Program-made: the position numbers and the translations under genes | The notes under the pieces: model-generated | Seen by the model: the letters and a program-made list of their open reading frames with translations, nothing else | Told to the model about the DNA's origin: nothing | The model's database searches: none | Assembly (NCBI RefSeq): GCF_019393635.1 | Contig: NC_057866.1 | Location: forward strand, 372,001 to 436,000 | Reading direction: 5' to 3' | DNA from: Dromiciops gliroides | Lineage: Eukaryota; Chordata; Mammalia; Microbiotheria; Microbiotheriidae | DNA: 64,000 nucleotides | In this document: positions 12,001 to 20,720 of the stretch, piece by piece | Layout: every line of letters begins with the position of its first letter | Position numbering within the stretch: the stretch's first letter is position 1

Positions 12001-14238
12001 GCTAAGGTCTAGCAAGCCGGCTGTGCCCTGGGCTTGACAAGACAACAATCCTTTGCGATCACCCTCTGGATGATCTCACCCTCTGGCAAAATCACATGAT
12101 TCATCAGGTGTTCTCTGGGCTGGACAAACTCACAAAGTCCTGCAATGAATCAAACTTGTTACTACTCACTGTGCAGCCACTAGTCTGAGTATGGAGATCT
12201 TCCCACGTTGACTTGGGCCACCCCACTAGGGGCGGGGCCATAGCACATGTGTTCTTGCTCCCAGGCCCTTTTCCTGGCCAGGGCCAGAGTCATGAAAATC
12301 AAACTTCTGTCTAGCCTGCTCTGTTTGGCTCCTGCCATTCCCAGGTTAGAAGCCAGTTGTGGTCCCTTAACTCTGGATTTGAACTCAGCCCGGCACTCTC
12401 TCGCTGGGACTCTCTCCCAGTTCCTCCCCCTCTAAGGTGACCCTCCATCTGCTCGTCTGAGATCCTGTGAGCACCCAGTCATGTCCAGGTTGTCTCCTCC
12501 ACTAGGGCGTAAGCTTCCCAGGGGCAGGTGCTACCGGAAGTGTCTTTGCCTTGTATGCCCAGTTCCTCATCCTGTGCCTGACACAAAGTACTTCAGAAAT
12601 GTTTGCTGACTGACTGAATGGGGCTGATCCTATTTATTTTCTCCTTTTCCTTCTGGCCCTCACATTCAGGACAGAGGAATGAAACCCCTTCTCCTGGGTG
12701 CTAAGAAAGCTGGAGGCCCATCTCTCCCTCCATCCAGCTGGCTCCTCTGTCTACCCCAACCCACCCCACCCTGACCCCAGTGGCCTATGGCACCAAAGTC
12801 CTGCCGAGGACTCTCCCCAGATACCCCACGAGCTCCATGGCTGTTGGTGGCCCAGCTTCAAGCATGGGGCTCTCTGACTCTTCCCCCCTCCCCACGTCAC
12901 ACACCACAGGATCTAAGCAATCCTGTCAATCTCATCTCTGCCAAGTCTTCCAGATTTCTCATCCATGTCTGATACAGGCCACTCACTACCTGGTAGGGCT
13001 CCCACCCCAGCCTGTCTTTGGATGCAAAGACCTACTTCAAAACAGTCACAGGCCCACTATGGCCTGAGGAGTCAAGGAGACAACTAACTGCCTCTACCCC
13101 TCTTAAATCCAGTGCAACTCAGAAGCCGCCTCCTCCAGGAAGCCTTCCTGAGCCCTCCCCAGCTCCTCCCATAACACCCTGTTCCTCATATGGCCAGTCT
13201 GCTGGATCCCAGCAGGGTCAGAGTTGGGCCTCACTGGCAAATCTCTGCTTTCTCTGATCAAACAATCAGACAATGTCTATTACGTGCTTCGCATTGGGCC
13301 TGCCTCGGAGGGCATCTGGAGAAGTTCATTCCCTCCCAGAGCGGGCCAGCAGGGCTGACAACAGGAAGAAGCCCACCCGCCCGGCCTGACTCGGGCCAGG
13401 GTACTCACTCTAGCCTCTCCAGGCTGCACCGGGGATCCATCAGGCCTTCACACAGCAGCTTCATGCCTTCATCACCCAGGTGGTTGTCACTCAGCTGAAG
13501 GTCCCTCAGGGTGGGCTTTGTTCGCAGCAGGCTCAGGATCAGCTCACAGCCAGCGCCTGTGATGCTGCAGTTCTGCAGACTGGCAGAGACAGGGACAAAA
13601 ATGGTGCCGGTACCCTCCAGATGTGCTCAGGGCCGGGTGCAGGTGGGGATGGCAGAGGCCAGCTTAGCCAATGCCCTCCTCTCACAGAAGAGGAAAGTGA
13701 GGCCCACGCATAGAAGGGGCAGCACCCTGTGAGCACTCAGAACTCACAACTCACCTGAGTTTCTGTATCTTGCAGTTGGGATTCTGCAGACCCTTCAGCA
13801 CCAGCTGGGCCCCCTCATCTTTCAGCTCATTATTGGGCAGGCTGAGTTCTGTCAGCGAGGAATTGGCCTGCAGCACAGAGCTGATGTTGGCACACATGGT
13901 GTCTGTGAGGCCACAGTCATCGAGCCTGGAAGACAAAGGCCCAGTCAGAGCTGGGGCATGCCCAGAGACCAGGCCCCAGAGGAGGCTGCCCAGCCCCTAG
14001 GGAGGCTGCCTGGCCTGGGAGCTCCCCTTCTTGACGGGGGGTGGGGGGGTGGGGGGTGGGGGGGGCGGGGGGGGGGGTTGCCAGGCAGCGGCCTGGCCTG
14101 AAGAAGCCAGCCAGGGGCGCAGGGGAAGGCGGGGCAGGCGGGCCCTCCCTACCTGATGACACCGTACTGCTGCATGGATGGAAGGATCTCTGTCCATCGG
14201 GTACTGCTCAGATCCTCACACTGAATCTCCAGACTCAT
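1..14238 (-). CDS. RNH1: Ribonuclease/angiogenin inhibitor 1 (5' 440 codons; last exon leaves the window)
   Basis: A cytosolic leucine-rich-repeat inhibitor that binds RNase A family enzymes and angiogenin very tightly. Coding exons on the minus strand: 14238-14153 (ATG, 86 nt), 13925-13755, 13579-13409, 3172-3002, 1995-1825, 1128-958, 856-686, 317-147 (seven exons of exactly 171 nt, 57 residues, each two LRR units), then 37-1. All junctions are GT-AG and in the same phase. The start reads [15 protein letters not shown] and the segments [33 protein letters not shown] and [11 protein letters not shown] match RNH1 closely. The visible end, [13 protein letters not shown], aligns near the C-terminus of the human protein, so about 16 residues are missing and the full length would be about 456 aa. 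The ATG follows CACCCACC, a good Kozak context. The exon carrying the ATG starts at 14258. HRAS lies in the same orientation downstream on the plus coordinate, as in human 11p15.5. Confidence 0.97.
345..664. repeat. Polypyrimidine tract (CCT/CTCCC)n filling an RNH1 intron
   Basis: Almost pure C/T on the plus strand for about 320 bp, so GGA/GGGGA on the RNH1 transcript. It occupies nearly the whole 368 bp intron (318-685) between two 171-nt coding exons. Proline-rich and Arg/Glu-rich open frames over it are composition artefacts. Confidence 0.95.
3495..3735 (+). repeat. Mar1-type CORE-SINE
   Basis: Begins GGGGCAGCTTGGTGG, has the box B-like GAATTGAAATC, the CORE segment TAGCTGTATGACCCTGGGCA and the long Mar1 3' part (TCATCTGTAAAATGAGCTGG, then CCCCAAATGGGGTCAC). 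Inside RNH1 intron 3. Confidence 0.85.
3882..4115 (+). repeat. MIR/Mar-like CORE-SINE, old
   Basis: Contains AGACCCAACTTCAAATCC, CTAGCTGTGTGACCCTGGGC and TCAGTTTTCTCATCTGTCAG, then a MIR-like 3' part. Diverged copy without clear target duplications. Confidence 0.7.
4200..4600 (+). repeat. L2/CR1-type LINE fragment (reverse transcriptase C-terminal part)
   Basis: The plus strand reads pieces typical of L2-type reverse transcriptase, such as a segment ending [12 protein letters not shown]. Much diverged. It has a single copy of the segment that is tandemly amplified in the related copies at 37.5 kb and 51.7 kb. Confidence 0.6.
4740..4885 (-). repeat. MIR-like SINE fragment
   Basis: CCATTTTACAAATGAGGAAA followed by CTGAGGCAGGCAGAGGTTG is the antisense MIR/Mar core and 3' region. 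Confidence 0.6.
4907..5061 (-). repeat. Marsupial tRNA-derived CORE-SINE with 16-bp target duplication
   Basis: Antisense copy from the T-rich tail to CACCTAGCTGCCCC. The flanks 4891-4906 and 5062-5077 are the same 16-bp GAGACCCCCTGTTTTC. It landed in the LTR-like repeat that spans this spot. Confidence 0.93.
5062..5655 (+). repeat. LTR-like dispersed repeat, copy 1 (fossil, interrupted by an L1 end)
   Basis: About 400 bp that closely matches 11983-12372 in the same orientation, beginning GAGACCCCCTGTTTTC and sharing for example CTCACCCTCTGGCAAAATCA. It is split by an L1 3' end (5091-5246) and by the SINE at its start. Probably a solo LTR-type fossil; family not recognised. Confidence 0.55.
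5091..5246 (+). repeat. L1 3'-end fragment inserted in the LTR-like repeat
   Basis: Contains the marsupial L1 tail (TGTTGAAAGCTATCTCTACA, then TGTAACTGGAAAATAATAAA) and is flanked by AAGAGCTAAGGCC on both sides (about 5077-5090 and 5247-5259). A short 5'-truncated L1 insertion. Confidence 0.8.
5656..6908. other. Intronic stretch without a recognised gene, AT-rich
   Basis: RNH1 intron 3. Short open frames only. Possibly remnants of the internal part of an old LTR element, but I see no recognisable protein domain. Confidence 0.4.
6909..7397 (+). repeat. Likely solo LTR of an endogenous retrovirus-type element (fossil)
   Basis: About 490 bp bounded by TGTGAGAAAA and CAACCACACA, with CCAAT motifs near 7140, a TATAAAA box at 7187-7193 and AATAAA at 7341-7346, the order expected of a U3-R-U5 unit. 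Old, family not identified. No internal region is assigned. Confidence 0.6.
7417..7570 (+). repeat. Marsupial CORE-SINE
   Basis: Starts GGGGGCAGCTAGGTGGCACA and ends in a short (CA)n tail in place of poly(A). Confidence 0.92.
7654..7804 (+). repeat. Marsupial CORE-SINE
   Basis: Near-consensus copy with a GTGGATAGAGCACTGGCCCT head, box B GAGTTCAAATC, and a poly(A) tail. Confidence 0.92.
7957..8119 (-). repeat. Marsupial CORE-SINE with target duplication
   Basis: Antisense copy flanked by CCTGATAACTTTA at 7944-7956 and 8120-8132. Confidence 0.92.
8388..8552 (+). repeat. Marsupial CORE-SINE with target duplication
   Basis: Flanked by AAAAGGAAATGATA at 8374-8387 and 8553-8566. The A-rich tail carries C interruptions. 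Confidence 0.93.
8567..10041. other. AT-rich intronic stretch, nothing recognised
   Basis: RNH1 intron 3. Some of it may be old LTR-type debris (the region around 8.9-9.3 kb is less AT-rich than its flanks), but there is no supported gene. Confidence 0.5.
10051..10362 (+). repeat. Two CORE-SINEs in tandem inside one target duplication
   Basis: First monomer 10051-10200, second about 10216-10362, same orientation. AACGGGTCA occurs at 10042-10050 and again at 10363-10371, so the pair is enclosed by one short direct repeat. Confidence 0.85.
10569..10727 (-). repeat. Marsupial CORE-SINE with target duplication
   Basis: Antisense copy flanked by TGTTTCAAGATTTTT at 10554-10568 and 10728-10742. 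Confidence 0.93.
11160..11189. repeat. (CA)n microsatellite
   Basis: A run of about 14 CA dinucleotides. Confidence 0.95.
11330..11532. repeat. (CCCT)n/(CT)n polypyrimidine microsatellite
   Basis: About 200 bp of CCCT and CTCTCCC repeats with several internal restarts of the same block. Confidence 0.95.
11630..11836 (-). pseudogene. Processed pseudogene of a cytochrome c oxidase subunit 7A (COX7A1/7A2 type)
   Basis: The minus strand reads [19 protein letters not shown], then [20 protein letters not shown] and [13 protein letters not shown]. This resembles the presequence (ALIRSFSS) and mature start ([20 protein letters not shown]) of human COX7A1, with COX7A2 slightly less similar. There is no intron. 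The initiator is GTG instead of ATG, and the conserved transmembrane part after the TM residues is lost, giving a short unrelated end. Functional copies are subunits of mitochondrial complex IV at the inner membrane. This copy lies inside RNH1 intron 3 and is most likely dead. The parent gene (7A1 or 7A2) cannot be fixed without a search. Confidence 0.8.
11983..12372 (+). repeat. LTR-like dispersed repeat, copy 2 (fossil)
   Basis: Uninterrupted counterpart of the repeat at 5062-5655, same orientation, 6.9 kb away. Shared blocks include ATCACATGATTCATCAGGTG and TTCTCTGGGCTGGACAAACT. Family not recognised. Confidence 0.55.
12480..13250 (+). repeat. Old LINE fragments of L2/CR1 3'-end type
   Basis: Phrases typical of this family occur, such as a 'gcacaaagtacttcagaaatg' like end near 12600 and the CTCCAGGAAGCCTTCCTGAG block near 13135. 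Diverged and hard to delimit; intronic. Confidence 0.4.
14030..14078. repeat. G-rich simple repeat
   Basis: GGGGT and G runs for about 45 bp in the RNH1 intron next to the ATG exon, C-rich on the transcript strand. Assembly of such runs is often unreliable. Confidence 0.9.
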
Positions 14239-14258
14239 GGTGGGTGAGGGAGTGTCAC
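14153..14258 (-). other. RNH1: RNH1 exon carrying the start codon
   Basis: Acceptor CTCTCCAG just above 14258, 20 nt of 5'-UTR, ATG at 14238-14236 and donor at 14152. This bounds the 5'-UTR intron that reaches up to the CpG-island first exon at 20436. Confidence 0.85.
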
Positions 14259-15559
14259 CTGGAGAGGGACAAGGGCCAGGGCCAAGAGAGGAGGGCGTGG
14301 GTCCCACAAAGAGCCAGAGCCAGTCTGGGCAGCAGCTCAAGGCTGAGAGAGTTCACCTGCTGGGCTGCAGGACTCATGCCCAGAAGAGGCATTGCTTGAC
14401 TGGGCCCGCAATGAAACAAAGCTCCCCGAAGCAGAGCCGGCCAGTGCTGAGGGCCAGGCGGAGCGGACACCAGGGCCAAGCCCGGAGTCCGGCTCCCGTC
14501 CTGGGGAGCTGTCCAGCACGCTGCCCCCAAAGGCTCCACAGACTTGCTCTTTGCTCTGGCCGACTGCACTAGGGGTTGGCCCTATTCCAGGACTCAGGTC
14601 CAGGGGCCATCCCAAGAAAGCACAAGGCACCACCAGGTGAAGGAGGGGAGGGGCAGCAAGCCACCCAGTCTCCTTACCCCATGTCTCCCAAGAAGGTGCT
14701 CAAGCTCTCTCCACACTAAGGATGCTGAGCCAGGGAGACAAGCCTTCACTCTCTTCCATCCTCTGCAGCCCCAGACCAGCAGGGCCCACCTTCCCTCTCA
14801 TCCTTGACCAGCGGCCCTCTTCTGCAAGATGACCCTCCATGCCCGAGGAATCAGGCCAAGGGTCCGCCGGGTCCTCTGGGGAAGACCGGACTAGTCGGGG
14901 CACCTGGGGCTCCCAGGCTTACAGAAAGAAAACAGAAGAGCTGAGAAGAACCCCAGAGCTGGGGTTTGGGCTCCTTCTCTGAAAAAAAGGGGGAGGCTGA
15001 GCCCAGGCCCTTTGTGGGGTGGCAAGCCAGCATGATGATAGAGGCAGCATGGAAGGCCAAGGTCAGGTCTCTTCAGCCCAGCTGTCTGCATTCAATGGTT
15101 CCACGGGCTGGGCACCAGGCCAGGGCACAGAATGTCAACACAAAATCCTCAAGGCACTTACAGGACATAAGTCTGCCAGGCTTAGGGCCATCCTCGGGCT
15201 CGACCTGAAGACTTCCCAGGGTAGTCTAGGCCTGCTCCAGACACAGAGCCTAAATCTATGGCTTCCTAGTTCTGCTCAATCCTCCCGGAAGCCCAGCAGG
15301 GGGCACTGTCCACTCATCCTGAAACTGCAGGACCCAAGCCCTTCCCCTCTCCCCCTCCCGCCAGCAGAATTCCAGAAGTGGGTCAGCAGTCTGGGCCCTC
15401 CCCAGGGCTGCCCACTCTTGGAGTCAGAGCAGCCATAGGGCAGATGGTACAGGACAGTCCCCAAGAGGAGGAGCAGGGTTAGCCCAGAGGCGGTAGGCCC
15501 TGTGAACTGGGAAGATCCCAGTGACACCAGCAAAAGGGGCAGAACACCCGGCCACAGAT

Positions 15560-15850
15560 GGCATAAGATATTTGGGAGTCCCCCTGCCAAGACAAACCCA
15601 GGAACTCTATGAGCACAACTACAAACGCTCTTCACCCAGCTGAAGTCAGATCTACCTGCATTAATTTCCTCATTCAGTGCTGTCCCAACCAAAGCACCAA
15701 ACCCATTTTTATAAAACTGGCAAAAATGTGGAAGAATAAGAGGTGCTGAACAGCAAGGGACCCAGTGACAACTGTGAAGGAAGGCACTCCAAAGTATGGG
15801 ACAAAGCAGTTGAGGGAAATGAATGTTAGGATTGCACTAACAGCCAATGA
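15560..15850 (+). repeat. L1 ORF2 fragment
   Basis: Diverged L1 ORF2 sequence (GAGCACAACTACAAACGCTC, then CATTCAGTGCTGTCCCAACC and the ATTTTTATAAAACTGGCAAA block). No intact reading frame. Confidence 0.7.
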
Positions 15851-16254
15851 CTCACTTGTGAGCTGTACTTTTTCCTCCCAGTTTTGGCAAGACCCCTCTC
15901 CAGAAAAGGCAGGCAGTCTTTGAAGGCTGAGACCCAGCGACGAGAAGGTCACTCCTTGCCCCAAAGGCCCCACCCAGAGGGGACCTTGGCTTCTGACCCT
16001 CCTCCAGGGACTATGAGTTTTGTCTTTGTTCTTCATTAAAGTTTGGGGTAACCTGGTCTGCAAGGGGAGAACCAACCAGTGACCCCCGCAACTGAGATGG
16101 CAGCTCCAGAGACTGGAAGGATTGGCAAGCCCTTTCCCCCCTCCCCCATCTCTCACCCCTCTTAAAGACAGAGAAGAGCTAAGAACCCTTAGCTGGCCTG
16201 AGGCAGTCTCAATGATGCTCTGTCAGGCCAATCAGTAGGAAGACCACCACCTGC

Positions 16255-16389
16255 AAGGTCCCTCAGGGTGGGCTTTGTTCGCAGCAGGCTCAGGATCAGC
16301 TCACAGCCAGCGCCTGTGATGCTGCAGTTCTGCAGACTGGCAGAGACAGGGACAAAAATGGTGCTGGTACCCTCCAGATGTGCTCAGGG
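16255..16389 (-). pseudogene. 135-bp copy of RNH1 exon 3 plus its splice acceptor
   Basis: Matches 13498-13632 over 135 bp with one difference (a CG in the source is TG in the copy). It carries 82 nt of the 171-nt exon 3, encoding [20 protein letters not shown] and a little more, plus 53 nt of the upstream intron including the complete acceptor (CTGTCTCTGCCAG). It is in the same orientation as RNH1 and lies 2 kb above the start codon, inside the 5'-UTR intron. Just below the copied exon part the minus strand reads TTGCAG followed by GTGGTG, a possible donor at 16250, so an 86-nt exon 16251-16336 could be spliced. Not a gene by itself. Confidence 0.93.
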
Positions 16390-16589
16390 TCTTTGTCCCA
16401 AAGACAAATATTGGCCTGTCCTTTACTAATAGATCACATGCCTCTATTAACAAATGATATGTTTGGAGAAATGACCTTGCTTTATCTACTGGCTAAATTT
16501 CCCCCGCAACCACAGTCATCCCCAAAACAATCTGGGATCACCTAAGAAAAAGGGTGGTGAATGGTCACGGCAAGTAGGTGCTGATGTTA

Positions 16590-16820
16590 CTCAGTCGTGT
16601 CCGACACTCGGTGACACCATCTGGGGTTTTCTTGGCAGAGATGTTGGAGTGATTGCCCATTTCCTTCTCTTGCTCACTTTACAGATGAGGAAACTGAGGC
16701 ACACAGTATGAAAGTGACATGCCCAGGGTCACACAGCTAGGAAGTATTTGAAGCCAAATTTGAACTCAGGTCTTCCCGACTCCAAGCCCAGAACTCTAAG
16801 CACTTTGCCACCTAGCTGCC
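16590..16820 (-). repeat. Mar1-type CORE-SINE inserted in L1
   Basis: Antisense Mar1: GGGTTTTCTTGGCAGAGATG, TTTACAGATGAGGAAACTGA, ending CACCTAGCTGCCC. Confidence 0.85.
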
Positions 16821-17040
16821 CATAGTAATCTAGCGTTTGATAAAAACCAAAGATCCAAGTTTGGGGGGCAAAACTTCACCATTTTACAAAAATTGCTGGG
16901 AAAACTGGTAAGCAGTTTGGCAGAAACTGGGCCAGTGCCTGAAGAAATGGGCCATGGCCTCAGAATGGGAGAAATGCCCTCAGCCTAAGCACAGCAGATG
17001 GACAAGAAATGGCCTGGGGGAAACTGAGGCAAAGACAGAG
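16821..17040 (+). repeat. L1 ORF2 fragment
   Basis: TAGTAATCTAGCGTTTGATA followed by TTACAAAAATTGCTGGGAAA is L1 ORF2. It looks like a further piece of the L1 seen at 15.6 kb. Confidence 0.65.
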
Positions 17041-17389
17041 GCAGCCAAATGCCCAGCTCTGTGCCCCCAACCACTCCCACTGTAGAGCTGTAGAGATCAA
17101 GGGTCCCACAAAGCCCTACGTCCTAAGAGGTGCCAAGAACTTGAGGGCCACCAGATTCCAGGGCCCCCTCTTTCATAGGTAAGGAGATAAGGGATCCCTC
17201 CCTTCTGGCTCCTGCCCCTGTCTAGGACTGCCTGAAGTGTCAGAACTGGGGCAGCAGCAGACCCAGCGAGTGAGTCCCCATGGCCTGACCCCCAGCCTAG
17301 TCTGCCCTCCTCTGAGGCCCTGCTTCGGTAAAGGGTGCCCAGCCCGGGCCCTCCCTCTGATCCAATCGGCTGCCACACTCTCCAGCCAC

Positions 17390-17920
17390 CCATCCTGTTC
17401 TCCACAGCCCTATTGCAGCAGCCTCCCTGCCTCCAGCCTCTTCCCCCATAACGGCCCCAGGTCTGACCACGTCACTCCTCCACTCAAGAAACTTCAGGGA
17501 GGGGGCAGCTAGGTGGAGCAGTGGATAGAGCACCAGCCCTGGATTCAGGAGGACCTGAGTTCAAATCCGACCTCATACACTTAACACTTAGTAGCTGTGT
17601 GACCCTGAGCAAGTCACTTAACCCCAACTGCCTCACCAAAAAAAAAAAAGAAAGAAAGAAACTTCAGGGAGTCTCGCTTCTTAGAGGATCAAATCCCTGT
17701 TCTCTCTCCCTCCATGCACCTGTGTTCCAGCCAGATGGGCCTCCAGCGCCTGCCTGGCTCCCAGACCTCTGGACACTCGTCCCTTCTCCCCACACCCCAC
17801 CCCGCCCACCTGCACCCCTGCCGTAAACCTTCTGAAGGCAAGCATGCCCCTTTTTGCCTCACTCCTGCCCAGCATCCGGCAGAGGGCCTGGCCCAGAGCC
17901 GGCAGTTAGCCAATGTCTGA
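17390..17920 (+). repeat. L2/CR1-type LINE fragment split by a SINE
   Basis: GGTCTGACCACGTCACTCCT is the conserved L2-type 'SDHVTPLLK' region. The similarity continues past the SINE at 17501-17655. Confidence 0.55.
17501..17655 (+). repeat. Marsupial CORE-SINE with target duplication
   Basis: Flanked by AAGAAACTTCAGGGA at 17486-17500 and 17656-17670. Confidence 0.93.
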
Positions 17921-18356
17921 AGAGTCAGACAGGGGCGGCGCTAGGCTTGGGCTGCCACCTGGGAGACTTCCCAGCTCGGGCCTCCTCCAGGGCCCCACAG
18001 CAGGAGGCCGTTCCACAAGCATTTGGAGTCTGGCAGACCCTGGCCTGAAGGGCCACCCATCCCACAACGGTCCTCGGGCCTCGCAAGCCTCCCCTGCAGG
18101 CCCCCGTCCTTCTCCTCTACCCCCAAACTACATCATCCGTCTTCCTGGGGCACCTACCCGGCTATAGGGCTGTCACTCCCCCCCAAACTCTTTGGGCTGG
18201 CATTCAAGGCCTTCCTTCCTAGCCTTGAAGACGGGCTCGGCAGGGCAGTCCCACTCTCCCCAGCAGCTAAAAGCAGGCCTGGAGCTGCTCAGTTCAGAGC
18301 ATTCTCCTTGGCCAGGGCTGCCAGGAGCAGAGAGGGCCTGGCAAGACCCTGCTTAC

Positions 18357-18440
18357 CTGGGGCAGGAGAGAGGAGAGCCCTGGCCGAGGGACACAGAGGG
18401 AGCCGGCAACAGCTGCTACACGCCCAGGACGGGACATGAC
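18357..18440 (-). other. Candidate alternative 5'-UTR exon of RNH1
   Basis: The minus strand has a good donor, CTGCCCCAG followed by GTAAGC (exon end 18357), below two TGAGTCA AP-1-like sites (18428-18456). This would suit an alternative first exon, but no transcript evidence is available. Confidence 0.3.
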
Positions 18441-18701
18441 TCAAACCCCATGACTCAGATGCCTGCCCATGGCTCCTCCCCCGGGCCCCACCCAGGTCCT
18501 CTTAGCCTCTAGGGAGCCAGGCCGGAGGGGAGAGGAGAGGGGAGGGAAGAGGGGAGGGAAATAATCTCTCTGTGCAGGAGTCAGCTGGGGCCCATGGACC
18601 ACCTATAAAAACCCTGGGCCCCACCAGCATGGGAGCGTAGGTCTGAGAGAGTCGTCCATTGACCATCCTTTTATCAATAACCTGACGGCCTCATGAATAA
18701 A
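18428..18701 (+). promoter_or_regulatory. Candidate TATA promoter with two AP-1 sites and a nearby poly(A) signal
   Basis: Two TGACTCA sites (about 18428-18456), a C/G-rich segment, CTATAAAAA at 18604-18612 and AATAAA at 18696-18701. The order would suit a very short plus-strand transcript. Inference from motifs only. Confidence 0.3.
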
Positions 18702-18904
18702 ATGATTACCTCACTCAAAGACAATGGCTCAGGTTTTTAATCAGTATAACCCTGGCCAGCCAGTTGGGCAGGGCTGAGGAATCTGGGATACTCCCCTGCT
18801 CCAACCCTGGTCATTCCACAAAGGAGAAAACTGCCCACCGAGGGAGGGGTTTCTAAGAGGTGGCTATCAAGACTCCTGCTTAATGAAGGAGAGGGGATCT
18901 TTGC

Positions 18905-19085
18905 CAGGGAATCCCACATCTGGAATCAGGAAGACCTGAATGAAAATCTGGTTTCAGATCCTGCCCAGCTGTGTGGTGCTGGGCAAGGCAATTCAATTCT
19001 GCTCCCCCTTCGCCCTCATCCATGGGGCTGAGTCTCCAAAGGGAGGAACTTTAAAGTCTTATAGATGCTGGTTATTATATCGTTA
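18905..19085 (+). repeat. MIR-like SINE fragment
   Basis: GGAATCAGGAAGACCTGAAT, then CCAGCTGTGTGGTGCTGGGC: a diverged CORE-SINE. Confidence 0.55.
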
Positions 19086-19334
19086 TGATGTTGACGATTC
19101 TAGCTGAAAGTGGCCTCGCTGCTCTCCTCTTACAGAGAGGGAGGCTGTGGCTGGGAAGCCGCCCCACTGAGCCCAGGATCCTAGGCAGTCCCTTTTCTCT
19201 CTCACAAAGTCCAGGGCTGGGGAGGAGGCAAAAAACTGGAGGCCACACCTGCCTCGGTTTGGGGGGCCTCTCCACCCCATCCATACCGGTGAAGTTTGGG
19301 GAAGGGATCTGGGCTGGCCTGGGCCCCCTGGGCC

Positions 19335-19562
19335 ATTGGCTAGAGCACTGAGCCCGCCAACCGGAAACCCTAACCTGCCTCAGGCACTTATTAGCCAGGT
19401 GACCCTGGGGTAAGTCACTTTGCTGCCTTCGGCCTGTTTCTCCATCAGCAAAATGGGGACAACAGCACCTCCCTTTTAGGGGCGTTGGGAGGAGCAACTG
19501 CGATTATGTAAGGCGATTAACCCCGTGCCTGACTGTGTAGACACCTAACAAATAAATGCCTG
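19335..19562 (+). repeat. MIR-like SINE
   Basis: TTGGCTAGAGCACTGAGCCC, CAGGTGACCCTGGGGTAAGT and the 3' end AACAAATAAATGCCTGTT. Confidence 0.6.
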
Positions 19563-19599
19563 TTCTCTCCCTCTCAAACCTGGCCGGAGTTCCCCCCAG

Positions 19600-20720
19600 A
19601 TATCCCCGAAAGCGCTCTCGGGACGCCAGAGCCCCTGCCTCCTACCTACCTAAGAGTCCCTACTCGCCCGATGACCAGCAGGATCTCACCTCTGATCTTG
19701 AGTGCCGGGTTATCTCCCCAAACCCGGCCCAGCTCCACGGAAAACCCTGAAGGCCGCCCTCACTGCCCCCACTGAGGCAGAGCGGCCCCTGGGCGCAGGG
19801 AGTCCGGCTAGAAGCACAGACCCTTCCCAGCCCAAGGCCGGGGCAAAGCTTCGGGGAAAGGCGAGCCCGGGGGGCGGCTCCCATCAGAGCCGGGACGGCT
19901 GGGCGCCGGGCCACCCCGGTGGGACGGCGGCTGCCGGAAGGACGAGTCAGGGGCCCGGGGCCCGCGGCCCGGCCGCAGGTCTCCCCACCTCAGCTCCCCC
20001 CCCAGCAGCCCCCGCATGCCCACCCACCCACCCCACCGCGGGCACAGGGCTCGGAGTCGACCTGAGCCCGCGGGGCGGGGGCGGGCACTGGTCCGGTCCC
20101 CACCTCCGCACAAGGGCAAGACCACAGCAGCCCCGGAAGCTTGGAGTAGTGGCGGGGGGGGGGGGGGGCACCAGGGCTGCCGCGTGGGGACGATCTCAGG
20201 CGCTTGCCTTGCGTGGAGGGAGGGGCCTTCCACATTTGCGAGGGCTCACGTGGGCACTGCCTGTGCGTGTTTGCGCGTGGCTAGGGAGGAGTGAGGCTCC
20301 ACCCCCGCAACTCGGGGTGGGAGGCACCCTCGCCGTCCCAACCCTCCCCCCCACCACCCCCACCGCGCCCAGGACCGAGTCCGAGGCCTCAGAGAGGACC
20401 CTGGAGTCCGGACAGGACCGGCCCCCGGCACTCACCTCCGCCTCGCTCCTCCCTCTGGTCCTGGCCGAGCCGGTCCAAGAGTCCCGCGGCGGCGGCGGCG
20501 GCGGCGGCGAGGGCGACAGCGCAGGAGGCTGGAGGCCCTTCTGGGTCCGTTAACCAAGACGCGAGGGCGGGGCCAGAGCGGACAGGGGCGGGGCCAGAGT
20601 GCTCGTGGGCGGGGCCTGTCAGGCAGGGGCGGGGGCAGAGCTTGTCCCCGCCCGATCTCGGGATTCCTCCCCCACCTTGGCCCGGAGATACTTTGTATTA
20701 CTGTGTATGACGTCGTGTCA
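19600..20720 (-). promoter_or_regulatory. RNH1: CpG-island promoter of RNH1
   Basis: GC- and CpG-rich block. Four GGGCGGGGC-type Sp1/KLF boxes lie at about 20568-20635 and a TGACGTC CRE-like site at 20708-20714, all on the upstream side of the first-exon donor at 20435. G runs near 20155 suggest possible assembly uncertainty. Long open frames here, up to 283 codons, are due to GC content. Confidence 0.75.
20436..20560 (-). other. RNH1: RNH1 non-coding first exon with (CGG)n
   Basis: The minus strand reads GAGGCGGAG followed by GTGAGT, a strong donor, so the exon ends at 20436. The upper limit is a guess from the GC boxes. The exon holds about eight CGG triplets (20486-20510), i.e. a G-rich 5'-UTR. 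Confidence 0.6.

Noticed and set aside
19702-20553. 283-codon open frame on the plus strand
   Set aside because: CpG-island composition removes stop codons; no domain and it overlaps the RNH1 first exon antisense.
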